A stretch of 64,000 nucleotides of DNA from Emticicia sp037153985. GTDB lineage: Bacteria > Bacteroidota > Bacteroidia > Cytophagales > Spirosomataceae. Where the stretch lies: positions 186,001 through 250,000 of the forward strand of contig NZ_JBBAYI010000010.1 in assembly GCF_037153985.1 (NCBI RefSeq), given 5' to 3'. This document shows positions 27,551 to 36,088 of this stretch, in pieces. Numbering within the stretch: the stretch's first letter is position 1; every line of letters starts with the position of its first letter. The notes below the pieces were generated by a model. It did no database searches and was not told the origin of the DNA. It saw only the letters and a list, made by a program, of their open reading frames with translations. The translations under genes were made by a program, and so were the position numbers.

Positions 27551-28882
27551 ATGAAAATATTAACCGAACATATTAATACCCCGGGTATCGACACTTTTGA
27601 GGTTTACCGCAAAAAAGGTGGGTATACAGCCGTTGAGAAAGCATTGAAAAAAATGACTCCTGACGAAGTGGTAGAAGAAGTGAAAAAATCAGGTGTTCGC
27701 GGTCGTGGAGGTGCAGGTTTCCCTATGGGTATGAAGTGGTCGTTTCTGGCTAAACCAGAGGGTGTTCCGCGTTATCTGGTTTGTAATGCCGACGAATCAG
27801 AACCAGGTACTTTTAAAGACCATTATCTGATGAAAAGCATCCCTCATCTGTTAATAGAAGGGATGATTATTTCAAGCTATGCTTTAGGAGCCAATAAGTC
27901 TTTTATTTATGTAAGAGGCGAATTAATGTACGTGATTCGTATTCTTGAAAAAGCCATAGAAGAAGCTAAAGCAGCCGGATTTTTAGGCAAAAACATATTA
28001 GGAAGTGGTTTCGATTTAGAGCTAGTGGTGCATCCGGGTGGTGGAGCTTACATTTGTGGAGAAGAAACAGCCCTGTTGGAATCACTCGAAGGTAAAAGAG
28101 GTAACCCAAGAAACAAACCTCCTTTCCCAGCGGTAAAAGGTCTTTATCAATGCCCAACCGTAGTAAATAACGTAGAATCAATAGCCACTACTTCGTGGAT
28201 TATCAATAATGGAGGTGAAGCCTACGCTGCAGTTGGTGTGGGTAAAAGTACAGGTACTAAATTGATTTCGGCTTCGGGGCATATTAATAACCCGGGTGTC
28301 TATGAAATCATATTAGGCTTAACTTGTGACGAATTCCTGAACTCAGACCAGTACTGTGGGGGCGTTCGTAAAGGTCATCATCTGAAAGCCGTAGTAGCGG
28401 GTGGGTCTTCTGTACCTATCGTACCTGGGCAATTATTCCTTAAAACTGCCAACGGCGATGACCGCCTCATGAGCTACGAGTCATTGTCAGATGGAGGATT
28501 CGCTACCGGAACCATGTTAGGTTCTGGCGGATTCATCGTTTTTGACGAAACGGCTTGTATTGTGCGTAATACATGGAATTTTGCCCGTTTCTATGAGCAT
28601 GAATCGTGCGGACAATGTTCTCCTTGTCGTGAAGGAACTGGCTGGATGCAAAAAGTACTTAACCGTCTGGAACATGGCAAAGGCTCAATGCACGATATTG
28701 ATTTATTGGTAGACATCTCTAAGAAAATCGAAGGAAATACCATTTGCCCGCTTGGCGATGCAGCAGCATGGCCTGTGGCTTCGGCTATCCGCCATTTCCG
28801 TGATGAGTTCGAGTGGCATGTAACACATCCGGCAGAAGCTACCAAACCCGGTGCCGTTTATATGAACAGCGTATTGGTATAA
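27551..28882 (+). CDS. nuoF: NADH-quinone oxidoreductase subunit F
   Basis: 443 residues from the ATG at 27551 (MKILTEHINTPGIDTF); an in-frame TTG 21 nt earlier is unlikely. Holds FMN, the NADH site and cluster N3. Motifs: RGRGGAGFPMGMKW near residue 56, NADESEPGTFKDHYLM (about 84), GAYICGEETALLESLEGKRGNPR (about 165), and the N3 ligands ESCGQCSPCREGTGW (about 348) with a final Cys in NTICPLGD. Part of the nuo operon. Confidence 0.96.
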   Translation: MKILTEHINTPGIDTFEVYRKKGGYTAVEKALKKMTPDEVVEEVKKSGVRGRGGAGFPMGMKWSFLAKPEGVPRYLVCNADESEPGTFKDHYLMKSIPHLLIEGMIISSYALGANKSFIYVRGELMYVIRILEKAIEEAKAAGFLGKNILGSGFDLELVVHPGGGAYICGEETALLESLEGKRGNPRNKPPFPAVKGLYQCPTVVNNVESIATTSWIINNGGEAYAAVGVGKSTGTKLISASGHINNPGVYEIILGLTCDEFLNSDQYCGGVRKGHHLKAVVAGGSSVPIVPGQLFLKTANGDDRLMSYESLSDGGFATGTMLGSGGFIVFDETACIVRNTWNFARFYEHESCGQCSPCREGTGWMQKVLNRLEHGKGSMHDIDLLVDISKKIEGNTICPLGDAAAWPVASAIRHFRDEFEWHVTHPAEATKPGAVYMNSVLV

Positions 28883-28935
28883 AAACAATTTATTTAGCAT
28901 AAGTTGTGTGATATTGAATTAAGAAATTTGATTTT

Positions 28936-30030
28936 ATGGAAAATACAGCCCCTCAATTATTTAAAGTAACAATAGACGGCGTTGAAGTGGAAGTGCCACC
29001 CGGAACAACCATTCTTCAGGCTGCGCGTAAAATAGGCCCGGAAGTTGCCCCTCCGGCTATGTGTTACTACGAACCACTGAAAGGGTCGGGAGGTAAATGC
29101 CGTGCCTGTTTAGTAAAAGTAACGGCAGGTTCAGCAAAAGACCCACGCCCAATGCCTAAACTTGTGGCTTCGTGTATCACACCTATTCAGGACGGTATGG
29201 TGGTTGAAAACTATACCAATGCTCAGGTTGTTGATGCAAGAAAATCAGTAGTTGAATTCCTATTAATAAACCACCCGCTTGATTGCCCAATCTGCGACCA
29301 AGCAGGAGAGTGTCATTTACAGGATTTCTCTTACGAACACGGTGTAGGTACAACCCGATATGAAGAAGACCGCCGTACCTTCGAAAAAGAAGATTTAGGC
29401 CCTTATATTCAGTTACACATGACACGCTGTATCTTGTGTTACCGCTGCGTATATACCGCCGACCAGATTACAGATAAACGTGTACATGGTGTGATGAATC
29501 GTGGCGACCACGCCGAAATTTCTACTTATATCGGAAAAGCCATTGATAATGATTTCTCAGGAAACGTAATAGATGTTTGCCCCGTAGGAGCTTTAACTGA
29601 TAAAACATATCGTTTCAAAAACCGAGTTTGGTTCTCAAAACCAGTAGATGCACATTGTGACTGCGAAAAATGTAGTGGCAAAGTACAGCTTTGGTACAGA
29701 GGAGATGAAGTGATTCGAGTAACTGCCCGTAAAAACGAATGGGGCGAAGTAAAAGAATTTATCTGTAATACCTGCCGTTTTGAGAGAAAGAAAACAAGCG
29801 ACTGGACAATAGAAGGACCAACGAAGGTATCACGTGCGTCGGTTATTTCAGCGAATAAATATGGAGCTAATCTGGTTAAAAAACCTGATTTTGCCTTGAA
29901 ACTGGCTGAGTCACAATACAAAAAGATTGATGATGACCGCCCGTATCTACATGAAATGAGCGAAATAAAACAATCAGACGATTATAAGGCTTTAATGGCC
30001 AAAGACGAAAAATATTTTGGGCACAAGTAA
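28936..30030 (+). CDS. nuoG: NADH-quinone oxidoreductase subunit G, short form
   Basis: 364 residues, against roughly 700-900 in most bacteria. The N-terminal ferredoxin-like domain is complete: CYYEPLKGSGGKCRACLVKV (N1b), then H...CPICDQAGECHLQD (N5) and CILCYRCV with CPVGAL (N4). A CDCEKCSGKVQLWYRGDEV region marks the start of the molybdopterin-type domain, but only a stub of about 130 residues follows; the rest is absent. The reading frame ends cleanly just before nuoH (10 nt), so this is a natural short form seen in Bacteroidota and not a broken gene. Confidence 0.92.
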   Translation: MENTAPQLFKVTIDGVEVEVPPGTTILQAARKIGPEVAPPAMCYYEPLKGSGGKCRACLVKVTAGSAKDPRPMPKLVASCITPIQDGMVVENYTNAQVVDARKSVVEFLLINHPLDCPICDQAGECHLQDFSYEHGVGTTRYEEDRRTFEKEDLGPYIQLHMTRCILCYRCVYTADQITDKRVHGVMNRGDHAEISTYIGKAIDNDFSGNVIDVCPVGALTDKTYRFKNRVWFSKPVDAHCDCEKCSGKVQLWYRGDEVIRVTARKNEWGEVKEFICNTCRFERKKTSDWTIEGPTKVSRASVISANKYGANLVKKPDFALKLAESQYKKIDDDRPYLHEMSEIKQSDDYKALMAKDEKYFGHK

Positions 30031-30040
30031 TTGATTAGAT

Positions 30041-31216
30041 ATGAATGACTTCATGCAATGGGTAAATGAAACAATGTTTCTATGGAAAGCCCTTATCATT
30101 TTAGTGATTTTTGCCATTACGCTCGGTATTGCCGCTTATTCAACTTGGGCAGAGCGTAAAGTAGCAGGTTATATTCAGGACAGAAGTGGTCCGAACCGTG
30201 CAGGTTGGGGTGGTTTATTACAACCATTGGCCGATGCCGGCAAAATGTTTTTTAAAGAAGAGTTTATACCGGCACAAGCCGATAAATGGTTGTTTATCTT
30301 AGGGCCTTCGCTTTCAATGTTTACAGCATTGATGTCAAGCGCAGTAGTTCCATTCGGCGAATCATTCTTGATTGGCGGAAAAAGCGTAAACGTACAAGCT
30401 ATTGAAATAAATATTGGTATTCTATATGTTTTCGGAGTTGTTTCTCTGGGCGTATATGGTGTAATGATAGGTGGTTGGGCGTCTAACAATAAATTCTCGC
30501 TGTTAGGAGCTATTCGTGCAGCATCACAAAATATCAGCTACGAGTTAGCCATGGGTATGTCAATCATTGCTATTTTAATGATGGCGGGTTCATTATCGTT
30601 ACGCACCATAGTTGAGCAACAGCATGGCTTTAACTGGAATATTTTCTATCAGCCGTTAGGTTGTTTGATTTTCATCGTATGTGCATTTGCAGAATGTAAC
30701 CGTACACCTTTCGATTTACCAGAGTGTGAAACCGAGCTAGTAGGAGGGTATCATACAGAATATAGCTCAATGAAACTGGGCTTTTACCTGTTCGCCGAGT
30801 ACATCAATATGTTTGCTTCATCGGCCGTAACAGCCTGTTTGTTCTTTGGTGGTTATAACTATCCGGGTATGGATTGGGTACAAACACAATTAGTAGGTAC
30901 ATTTGGTAATGTAGTAGGCCATAATATTGCTACCTTTGTAGGTATTGGTGCCATGTTTACAAAAATCCTGTTTGGAATATTTTTCTTTATGTGGGTTCGT
31001 TGGACAGTTCCACGTTTCCGTTATGACCAATTAATGAATCTTGGCTGGAAAGGCCTAATTCCACTTTCAATAGGAAACCTGATTGTTACAGCAGTTGCCA
31101 TGCTTTCAGGATATAAACTAATAGGAATCTGGGTTGGGTTGGCAGTTATGATTCTGATTATTGCTATATTCTGGGCTATGCGTCCGCGTAAAAAGGCAGC
31201 AATTCTGGGTGCTTAA
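30041..31216 (+). CDS. nuoH: NADH-quinone oxidoreductase subunit H
   Basis: 391 residues; membrane subunit linking the quinone chamber to the proton channels. Eight or so hydrophobic helices. Signature stretches: YSTWAERKVAGYIQDRSGPNRAG (about 32-54), LLQPLADAGKMFFKEEF, FAECNRTPFDLPECETELVGGYHTEYS (about 222) and FFMWVRWTVPRFRYDQLMNLGWK (about 315). Starts 10 nt after nuoG. Confidence 0.97.
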   Translation: MNDFMQWVNETMFLWKALIILVIFAITLGIAAYSTWAERKVAGYIQDRSGPNRAGWGGLLQPLADAGKMFFKEEFIPAQADKWLFILGPSLSMFTALMSSAVVPFGESFLIGGKSVNVQAIEINIGILYVFGVVSLGVYGVMIGGWASNNKFSLLGAIRAASQNISYELAMGMSIIAILMMAGSLSLRTIVEQQHGFNWNIFYQPLGCLIFIVCAFAECNRTPFDLPECETELVGGYHTEYSSMKLGFYLFAEYINMFASSAVTACLFFGGYNYPGMDWVQTQLVGTFGNVVGHNIATFVGIGAMFTKILFGIFFFMWVRWTVPRFRYDQLMNLGWKGLIPLSIGNLIVTAVAMLSGYKLIGIWVGLAVMILIIAIFWAMRPRKKAAILGA

Positions 31217-31274
31217 CACTCATGCGAGGTATCAAGATTCACAGAGTCCGAAACCTGTTTTGAAAAATAAAATT

Positions 31275-31826
31275 ATGCAATTAACTAATAGAGCAAAAAA
31301 AACAGATAAAAGTGAGCTTAGTTTATTCGAGCGAAGCTATCTCCCTTCTTTAGCAGCAGGGTTAGGGATTACTATCCGACACTTTTTTTCAAAGAAGCCA
31401 ACGATTCAGTATCCTGAACAAAAAAGATATTTAGGGCCTGTTTTTCGAGGACACCATATTTTAAAAAGAGATGAAGAAGGACGCGAACGTTGCACCGCTT
31501 GTGGATTGTGTGCAGTAGCTTGTCCGGCTGAGGCTATCTCGATGGTGGCACAAGAAAGACAAAAAGGCGAAGAACATCTTTATCGCGAAGAAAAATATGC
31601 GGCAGTTTATGAAATAAATATGCTTCGTTGTATTTTCTGCGGCCTTTGTGAAGAAGCCTGCCCGAAACAAGCTATTTATCTGCGCCATGATAAATTCGTG
31701 CCTGTGTTCACTGAACGCGAAGACGTAATTTATGGTAAAGATAAACTGGTTGAAGACCCGAATCAACGTTATCACCGCGACGCATGGACGAAAGAAGATG
31801 CAATGAAACTTTGGAAAAATTCTTAA
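31275..31826 (+). CDS. nuoI: NADH-quinone oxidoreductase subunit I
   Basis: 183 residues from the ATG at 31275; longer in-frame starts would overlap nuoH and add an unrelated stretch. Two [4Fe-4S] motifs, CTACGLCAVACPAEAI (about 75) and CIFCGLCEEACPKQAI (about 119), carry clusters N6a and N6b. The N-terminal YLPSLAAGLGITIRHFF is the membrane-contacting helix. In the nuo operon, 58 nt after nuoH. Confidence 0.96.
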   Translation: MQLTNRAKKTDKSELSLFERSYLPSLAAGLGITIRHFFSKKPTIQYPEQKRYLGPVFRGHHILKRDEEGRERCTACGLCAVACPAEAISMVAQERQKGEEHLYREEKYAAVYEINMLRCIFCGLCEEACPKQAIYLRHDKFVPVFTEREDVIYGKDKLVEDPNQRYHRDAWTKEDAMKLWKNS

Positions 31827-31861
31827 CTCATCAGTATTACCGCTTTTGAGACATTTTTAAT

Positions 31862-32407
31862 ATGGAAAATCTTAAAAATTTATTACACCTGCCGCCAATT
31901 TGGTACACCTTTGCGATTCTCTCGGTTCTGACGCTTTTCGGAGCTTTAGGAACGGTTATGTCTCGTAACCCTGTTCATAGCGTTATTTACCTGATAGTGA
32001 CTTTCTTTTCGTTATCAGCCCACTATATTTTATTAAATGCGCAGTTTTTGGCAGCCGTTAATATTATTGTTTATGCAGGGGCTATCATGGTTTTATTCTT
32101 GTTTGTTATCATGTTTCTTAATTTAAGGCAAGAAGCAGAAGAAGCTAAGAAAGACCAGACCATTTTTGCAGCAGTTGTTACGGCCGTAATTCTGGGAGGT
32201 ATCCTGATTATTTTCTTGCGCAGAGCCGAACGCGAACCTATAAATACCTTAAACTATAACTCGCAAAGTGGTATGGTTGAGGTGTTGGGTAAATCCTTAT
32301 ACGGCGAATACTTGTTGCCATTTGAGCTAGTTTCAGTTTTGTTTCTTGTGGCAATGGCCGGAGCCGTAATGTTAGGTAAACGTGAGTCAGGAGAAAGACA
32401 CTTCTAA
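31862..32407 (+). CDS. nuoJ: NADH-quinone oxidoreductase subunit J
   Basis: 181 residues, five membrane helices. Motifs: LFGALGTVMSRNPVHSVIYLIVTFFSLSAHYILLNAQFLAAVNIIVYAGAIMVLFLFVIMFLNL (split here over helices 1-3) and the end LFLVAMAGAVMLGKRESGERHF. Last nuo gene in the window; a bidirectional terminator follows and the next gene is on the other strand. The antiporter-like subunits K, L, M and N are not here. Confidence 0.95.
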   Translation: MENLKNLLHLPPIWYTFAILSVLTLFGALGTVMSRNPVHSVIYLIVTFFSLSAHYILLNAQFLAAVNIIVYAGAIMVLFLFVIMFLNLRQEAEEAKKDQTIFAAVVTAVILGGILIIFLRRAEREPINTLNYNSQSGMVEVLGKSLYGEYLLPFELVSVLFLVAMAGAVMLGKRESGERHF

Positions 32408-32430
32408 TTTTGAAACAGAATATTTTATAT

Positions 32431-32466
32431 AAAAAAATCCTTTCCGTAGTCAGGAAAGGATTTTTT
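32431..32466. terminator. Bidirectional terminator after nuoJ
   Basis: AATCCTTTCC (32436-32445) / GGAAAGGATT (32453-32462), A-run before and T-run after; lies between convergent genes. Confidence 0.92.
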
Positions 32467-32496
32467 GTATTAGTGCCTATCAGATTATTGAAACCT

Positions 32497-32844
32497 TTAT
32501 TTTGCAGGAATTATAATCGTTTTCTTATTTTTCTTGTTAAATTTCTCCATAAAAGCCTGTAAGGTTTCTTTCTTTTTGAAAACATACCGATACACCCACA
32601 AGATGGTAGCCGTCGGAATAATATCTGTAAAAGGAATAATCTCTTCAAGAAAACCAAAGGCAGCACCGAAGGTGGTTCGGTGTACAGCATATATTAATGC
32701 CGAAATTACAGGAGCCAGCACAATGTCAAAAGTTTCACCTAATGCGGGCAAAATGTAAGTTGCCATACCTAAGGCATCAATAGCTAAGCTAGCTATTAAG
32801 TCGAACTGACGTTTTTTATCAAATTTTTGTTCTAGTTCATCCAT
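32497..32844 (-). CDS. Small hydrophobic membrane protein of unknown function
   Basis: 115 residues. Charged N-terminus (MDELEQKFDKKRQFD), then two or three hydrophobic segments (ASLAIDALGMATYILPAL, DIVLAPVISALIYAV, DIIPTATILWVYRYVF) and a lysine-rich end (NKKNKKTIIIPAK). I do not recognise the family with certainty; the DAL/PxLG and DIIPTATI pattern recalls small DUF membrane proteins of Bacteroidota. It stands where nuoK would be expected but is on the opposite strand and has no NuoK motif. Confidence 0.7.
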   Translation of the reverse strand: MDELEQKFDKKRQFDLIASLAIDALGMATYILPALGETFDIVLAPVISALIYAVHRTTFGAAFGFLEEIIPFTDIIPTATILWVYRYVFKKKETLQAFMEKFNKKNKKTIIIPAK

Positions 32845-33033
32845 ATTTTTGTTTGTTTTTTCAGCAATTGTGCTATTTATCTCTTTAAACGTAAAATCTA
32901 TTGAAAAGTATCAGATTCAATACTTATTTTTTACCTTTAAATTATATTTTTCCTGAATATTAGCCTTTTATTAAAAAGTGTTTTATATTCATTTTTTAAA
33001 TGTCTGATTACCCTAAAATGCGTGTTTAAAAAA

Positions 33034-34677
33034 ATGACAACCCATACCGCCAATATTGTTAATGTTTTTGATGGAATTATAGAATTTGGAGAAATAACGG
33101 TAGAAAATAATAGAATCCAACAGATAAAATATATTGGAGAAGAACGTGTTGGCGAAAGCTATATACTTCCGGGTTTGGTTGATGCACACATCCATATCGA
33201 AAGTTCAATGCTAACTCCGGCCCAGTTTGCACGGCTGGCAGTAGTACATGGCACAGTAGGAACTGTTTCTGACCCGCATGAAATAGCTAATGTATTAGGG
33301 GTTGAAGGGGTAAAGTATATGATTGAAGATGGACAGAAAGTGCCTTTTAAATATTGTTTCGGGGCTCCCTCGTGTGTACCTGCTACAACTTTTGAAACTG
33401 CTGGCGCAACTGTTACGGCCGAAGATATTGCACATTTGTTTACTTATAAAGAAGTGGGGTATTTGGCTGAAATGATGAATTTCCCGGGGGTGTTAAACGA
33501 AGACCCGATAGTGATGCAGAAATTGGTTTTAGCCAAAGCATTTAATAAGCCTATTGATGGCCACGCACCAGGTTTAAGAGGTGCGTCTGCTAAAAAATAT
33601 ATTGATGCAGGTATAGAAACGGACCACGAATGTTTTACAAAAGGAGAAGCACTCGAAAAGCTAAAAATGGGCATGAAAATCCTGATTAGAGAAGGTAGTG
33701 CCGCCAAAAACTTTGAAGAACTAATTCCGCTAGCTAATACTTATTATTCAGATATGATGTTTTGTTCTGACGACAAACACCCTGATAATCTGGTAGAAGG
33801 GCATATAAATCAGTTAATCAAACGAGCCATCGCCAAAGGTATTGATAAGTTTAAAGTATTGCGTATGGCAACAATTAATCCTGTGCTGCATTACAGAATG
33901 AATATAGGATTATTGCGTGAAGGAGATTGGGCTGATTTTATCAGGGTCGATAATCTTGATGATTTTACTATACTTGAGACATACATCAATGGCGAGAAAG
34001 TAGCTGAAAAGGGTTTATCATTGATTGAGAACATTCAAAGCAAAGTAGTAAATAATTTTGTCTGTTCACCCATTGAGCCTAATCAGATTGAAATTAAGGC
34101 TCCAGCTACAAGCAGCCAGCTAAAAGTCATAGAAGCCATTGATGGTCAACTAATTACTAAAGAGTTTTTTATAGAACCCTTACTTGTAAATGGCAATATA
34201 GTAAGCAATACAGAGAAAGACATTTTAAAATTGGTAGTAGTAAACCGTTACTCAAATGCCAGACCAGCCGTGGCTTTTATTCATAGTTTTGGCTTGAAAG
34301 AAGGGGCAATTGCATCGTCGGTAGCACATGACTCTCATAATATAATTGCCGTTGGAGTAGACGACGAGTCAATCTGTGAAGCTATCAACTTAATTATTCG
34401 TGAGAAAGGAGGGGTATCGGCTGTTAGTAACAGCAAAAAAGGAGTATTGCCTTTACCTGTGGCAGGCTTAATGAGTAATGAAGATGGTTATAAAATTGCC
34501 GAAAGTTATACAATGATTGATACTTTTGCTAAGCAGCAGTTAAAAAGTAGCCTTACCTCACCCTTCATGAGTCTTTCATTTATGGCATTATTGGTGATTC
34601 CATCGTTAAAACTAAGCGATTTGGGCTTATTCGATGGAAACACCTTTACTTTTACCAACTTGTTACAAGAAAACTAA
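33034..34677 (+). CDS. ade: Adenine deaminase
   Basis: 547 residues from the ATG at 33034 (a GTG 12 nt earlier is in frame). Deaminates adenine to hypoxanthine in purine salvage. The amidohydrolase metal site shows as PGLVDAHIHIESSMLTP (about residues 50-66), followed by VVHGTVGTVSDPHEIANVLG, DGHAPGLRG (about 178), ETDHECFT and FCSDDKHPDNL (about 250) with the catalytic Asp pair. The C-terminal domain typical of AdeC (VAHDSHNIIAVGVDD, SVSNSKKGVLPLPVAGLMS) is present. A -7-like TACCTTTA lies at 32932-32939. Confidence 0.95.
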   Translation: MTTHTANIVNVFDGIIEFGEITVENNRIQQIKYIGEERVGESYILPGLVDAHIHIESSMLTPAQFARLAVVHGTVGTVSDPHEIANVLGVEGVKYMIEDGQKVPFKYCFGAPSCVPATTFETAGATVTAEDIAHLFTYKEVGYLAEMMNFPGVLNEDPIVMQKLVLAKAFNKPIDGHAPGLRGASAKKYIDAGIETDHECFTKGEALEKLKMGMKILIREGSAAKNFEELIPLANTYYSDMMFCSDDKHPDNLVEGHINQLIKRAIAKGIDKFKVLRMATINPVLHYRMNIGLLREGDWADFIRVDNLDDFTILETYINGEKVAEKGLSLIENIQSKVVNNFVCSPIEPNQIEIKAPATSSQLKVIEAIDGQLITKEFFIEPLLVNGNIVSNTEKDILKLVVVNRYSNARPAVAFIHSFGLKEGAIASSVAHDSHNIIAVGVDDESICEAINLIIREKGGVSAVSNSKKGVLPLPVAGLMSNEDGYKIAESYTMIDTFAKQQLKSSLTSPFMSLSFMALLVIPSLKLSDLGLFDGNTFTFTNLLQEN

Positions 34678-34687
34678 GTTTGGGGCT

Positions 34688-35635
34688 TTAAAAAGGCAAA
34701 CTTCCTAAATCGACGTTGCCACCTGTCAAGATAATGCCAACCTGCTTACCTGCAAAGCGTTCTTTTTGCTTCAAAAGTGCGGCAAAAGGCACCGCAGAAG
34801 AAGGCTCGATAACAATTTTTAATTGTTCCCATACTAATTTCATGGCTGCAACAATTTCTTCTTCACTGACGGTGATAATATCTTTTACATAAGCTCTTAT
34901 TATTTCAAAAGTTTTATCACCCAGATTTGTCAATAAACCATCTGCAATAGTCTTGATATAAGGAGCTTTTTCTATTTTTCCGCTTTTGAACGACAATATG
35001 GCATCGGCTGCACCTTCTGGTTCTCCGGCTATTACTTCGGCATCAGGTAGTAAATAATGTGTAGCTAAAGCTGTTCCGCTTAATAAGCCACCACCACCAA
35101 CAGGTGCCATAATTACCTGAAGGGTATTTACTTCATTAATAAGTTCTACGGCAGCAGTTGCCTGCCCTGCAATAACGTCATAATTATTGAACGGGTGTAT
35201 AAAAGTTGCCCCTGTTCGGTCAATTACCTGCTGAACAGTTGTTTCACGAGCTTCGAGCGTAGGTTCACATTCAATGATTTCTCCATTCAGGTACTTTACC
35301 CCACTTTTCTTTATTTCTGGTGCATTGCGAGGCATAACAATGTAGGCTTTTGTATGAACCGCTTTCGCTGCCAATGCAATAGCCTGAGCATGATTTCCTG
35401 ATGAATGTGTAGTGATTCCCTTTTGCTGCTCTTCTGGGCTTAACGATAAAACAGCATTCATGCCACCACGTGCCTTAAAAGCACCTATTTTCTGAAGATT
35501 TTCGCATTTAAAAAAAACTTCACACCCTGCAAGCTCATTAATTTTTTCAGAACTAAGTACAGGGGTATGTATAATGTAGGGTTTAATTTTTTCGTGCGTA
35601 GCTAAAATATCAGTTAATGAAGGAATATGATTCAT
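34688..35635 (-). CDS. Threonine/serine dehydratase-like PLP enzyme
   Basis: 315 residues, fold type II PLP enzyme. The PLP lysine is in KIGAFKARGGMNAV (about residue 52), the substrate loop is SSGNHAQAIALAAK (about 80), and the phosphate-binding glycine loop is PVGGGGLLSG (about 180). No C-terminal ACT regulatory domain, so it is of the catabolic dehydratase or serine racemase type and not the feedback-controlled IlvA. Which substrate is used cannot be read. Starts 10 nt downstream of the DinB gene on the same strand; converges with ade. Confidence 0.88.
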   Translation of the reverse strand: MNHIPSLTDILATHEKIKPYIIHTPVLSSEKINELAGCEVFFKCENLQKIGAFKARGGMNAVLSLSPEEQQKGITTHSSGNHAQAIALAAKAVHTKAYIVMPRNAPEIKKSGVKYLNGEIIECEPTLEARETTVQQVIDRTGATFIHPFNNYDVIAGQATAAVELINEVNTLQVIMAPVGGGGLLSGTALATHYLLPDAEVIAGEPEGAADAILSFKSGKIEKAPYIKTIADGLLTNLGDKTFEIIRAYVKDIITVSEEEIVAAMKLVWEQLKIVIEPSSAVPFAALLKQKERFAGKQVGIILTGGNVDLGSLPF

Positions 35636-35645
35636 GATAATGCGG

Positions 35646-36086
35646 TTATCTTATATAAAAAATATAATCGGTAGTAGGGAGGATTTCCAGATGCCCTTTT
35701 AAAAGTAAAACAATTTGCCCACGATGATAAGAAGCATGTAAGAGTAATTGAGTTAGTATTTCGTTGACAGTATTGGTAAACGTTTCGCCTCTGGAATTCT
35801 GATAACTTACTGCCCTTTCTAGGTCATTGTTTGCCAGAATTTGCTCAATAGCATGAAAATTAATATGAAATAAGCTTATCAATAGATCTCTGTCAAATGT
35901 TTCCCATACTTTTACAGCAGGCAAAACCCCATTGATTCTGCTTATCCATGTTTGCTGTGCAGCCACCATGTGCGAAAGAATTTCGTAGGCTCTAATGGGT
36001 GGGTTGGTTGCTTTCAGGAAAGCCTCAGTTACCTGTACATTTGCCCAGTGTTCATGTTCAAAAAGTTTCTGAAAATATGTTTGCAT
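35646..36086 (-). CDS. DinB/YfiT-family putative metal-dependent enzyme
   Basis: 146 residues with the four-helix bundle pattern of the DinB superfamily. The likely metal histidines are in LSHMVAAQQTWISRI (His near 39) and in LLLHASYHRGQIVLLL (two His near 122-126). Members include thiol-dependent transferases and uncharacterised stress proteins; function is not assigned. Start is 2 nt after the stop of the maltokinase-like gene, and the dehydratase follows after 10 nt, so the three genes are likely one transcript. Confidence 0.82.
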   Translation of the reverse strand: MQTYFQKLFEHEHWANVQVTEAFLKATNPPIRAYEILSHMVAAQQTWISRINGVLPAVKVWETFDRDLLISLFHINFHAIEQILANNDLERAVSYQNSRGETFTNTVNEILTQLLLHASYHRGQIVLLLKGHLEILPTTDYIFYIR

Positions 36087-36088
36087 AA

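Noticed and set aside
31161..31274. Longer NuoI starting inside nuoH
   Set aside because: The extension overlaps nuoH coding sequence and does not resemble NuoI; ATG at 31275 gives the normal N-terminus.
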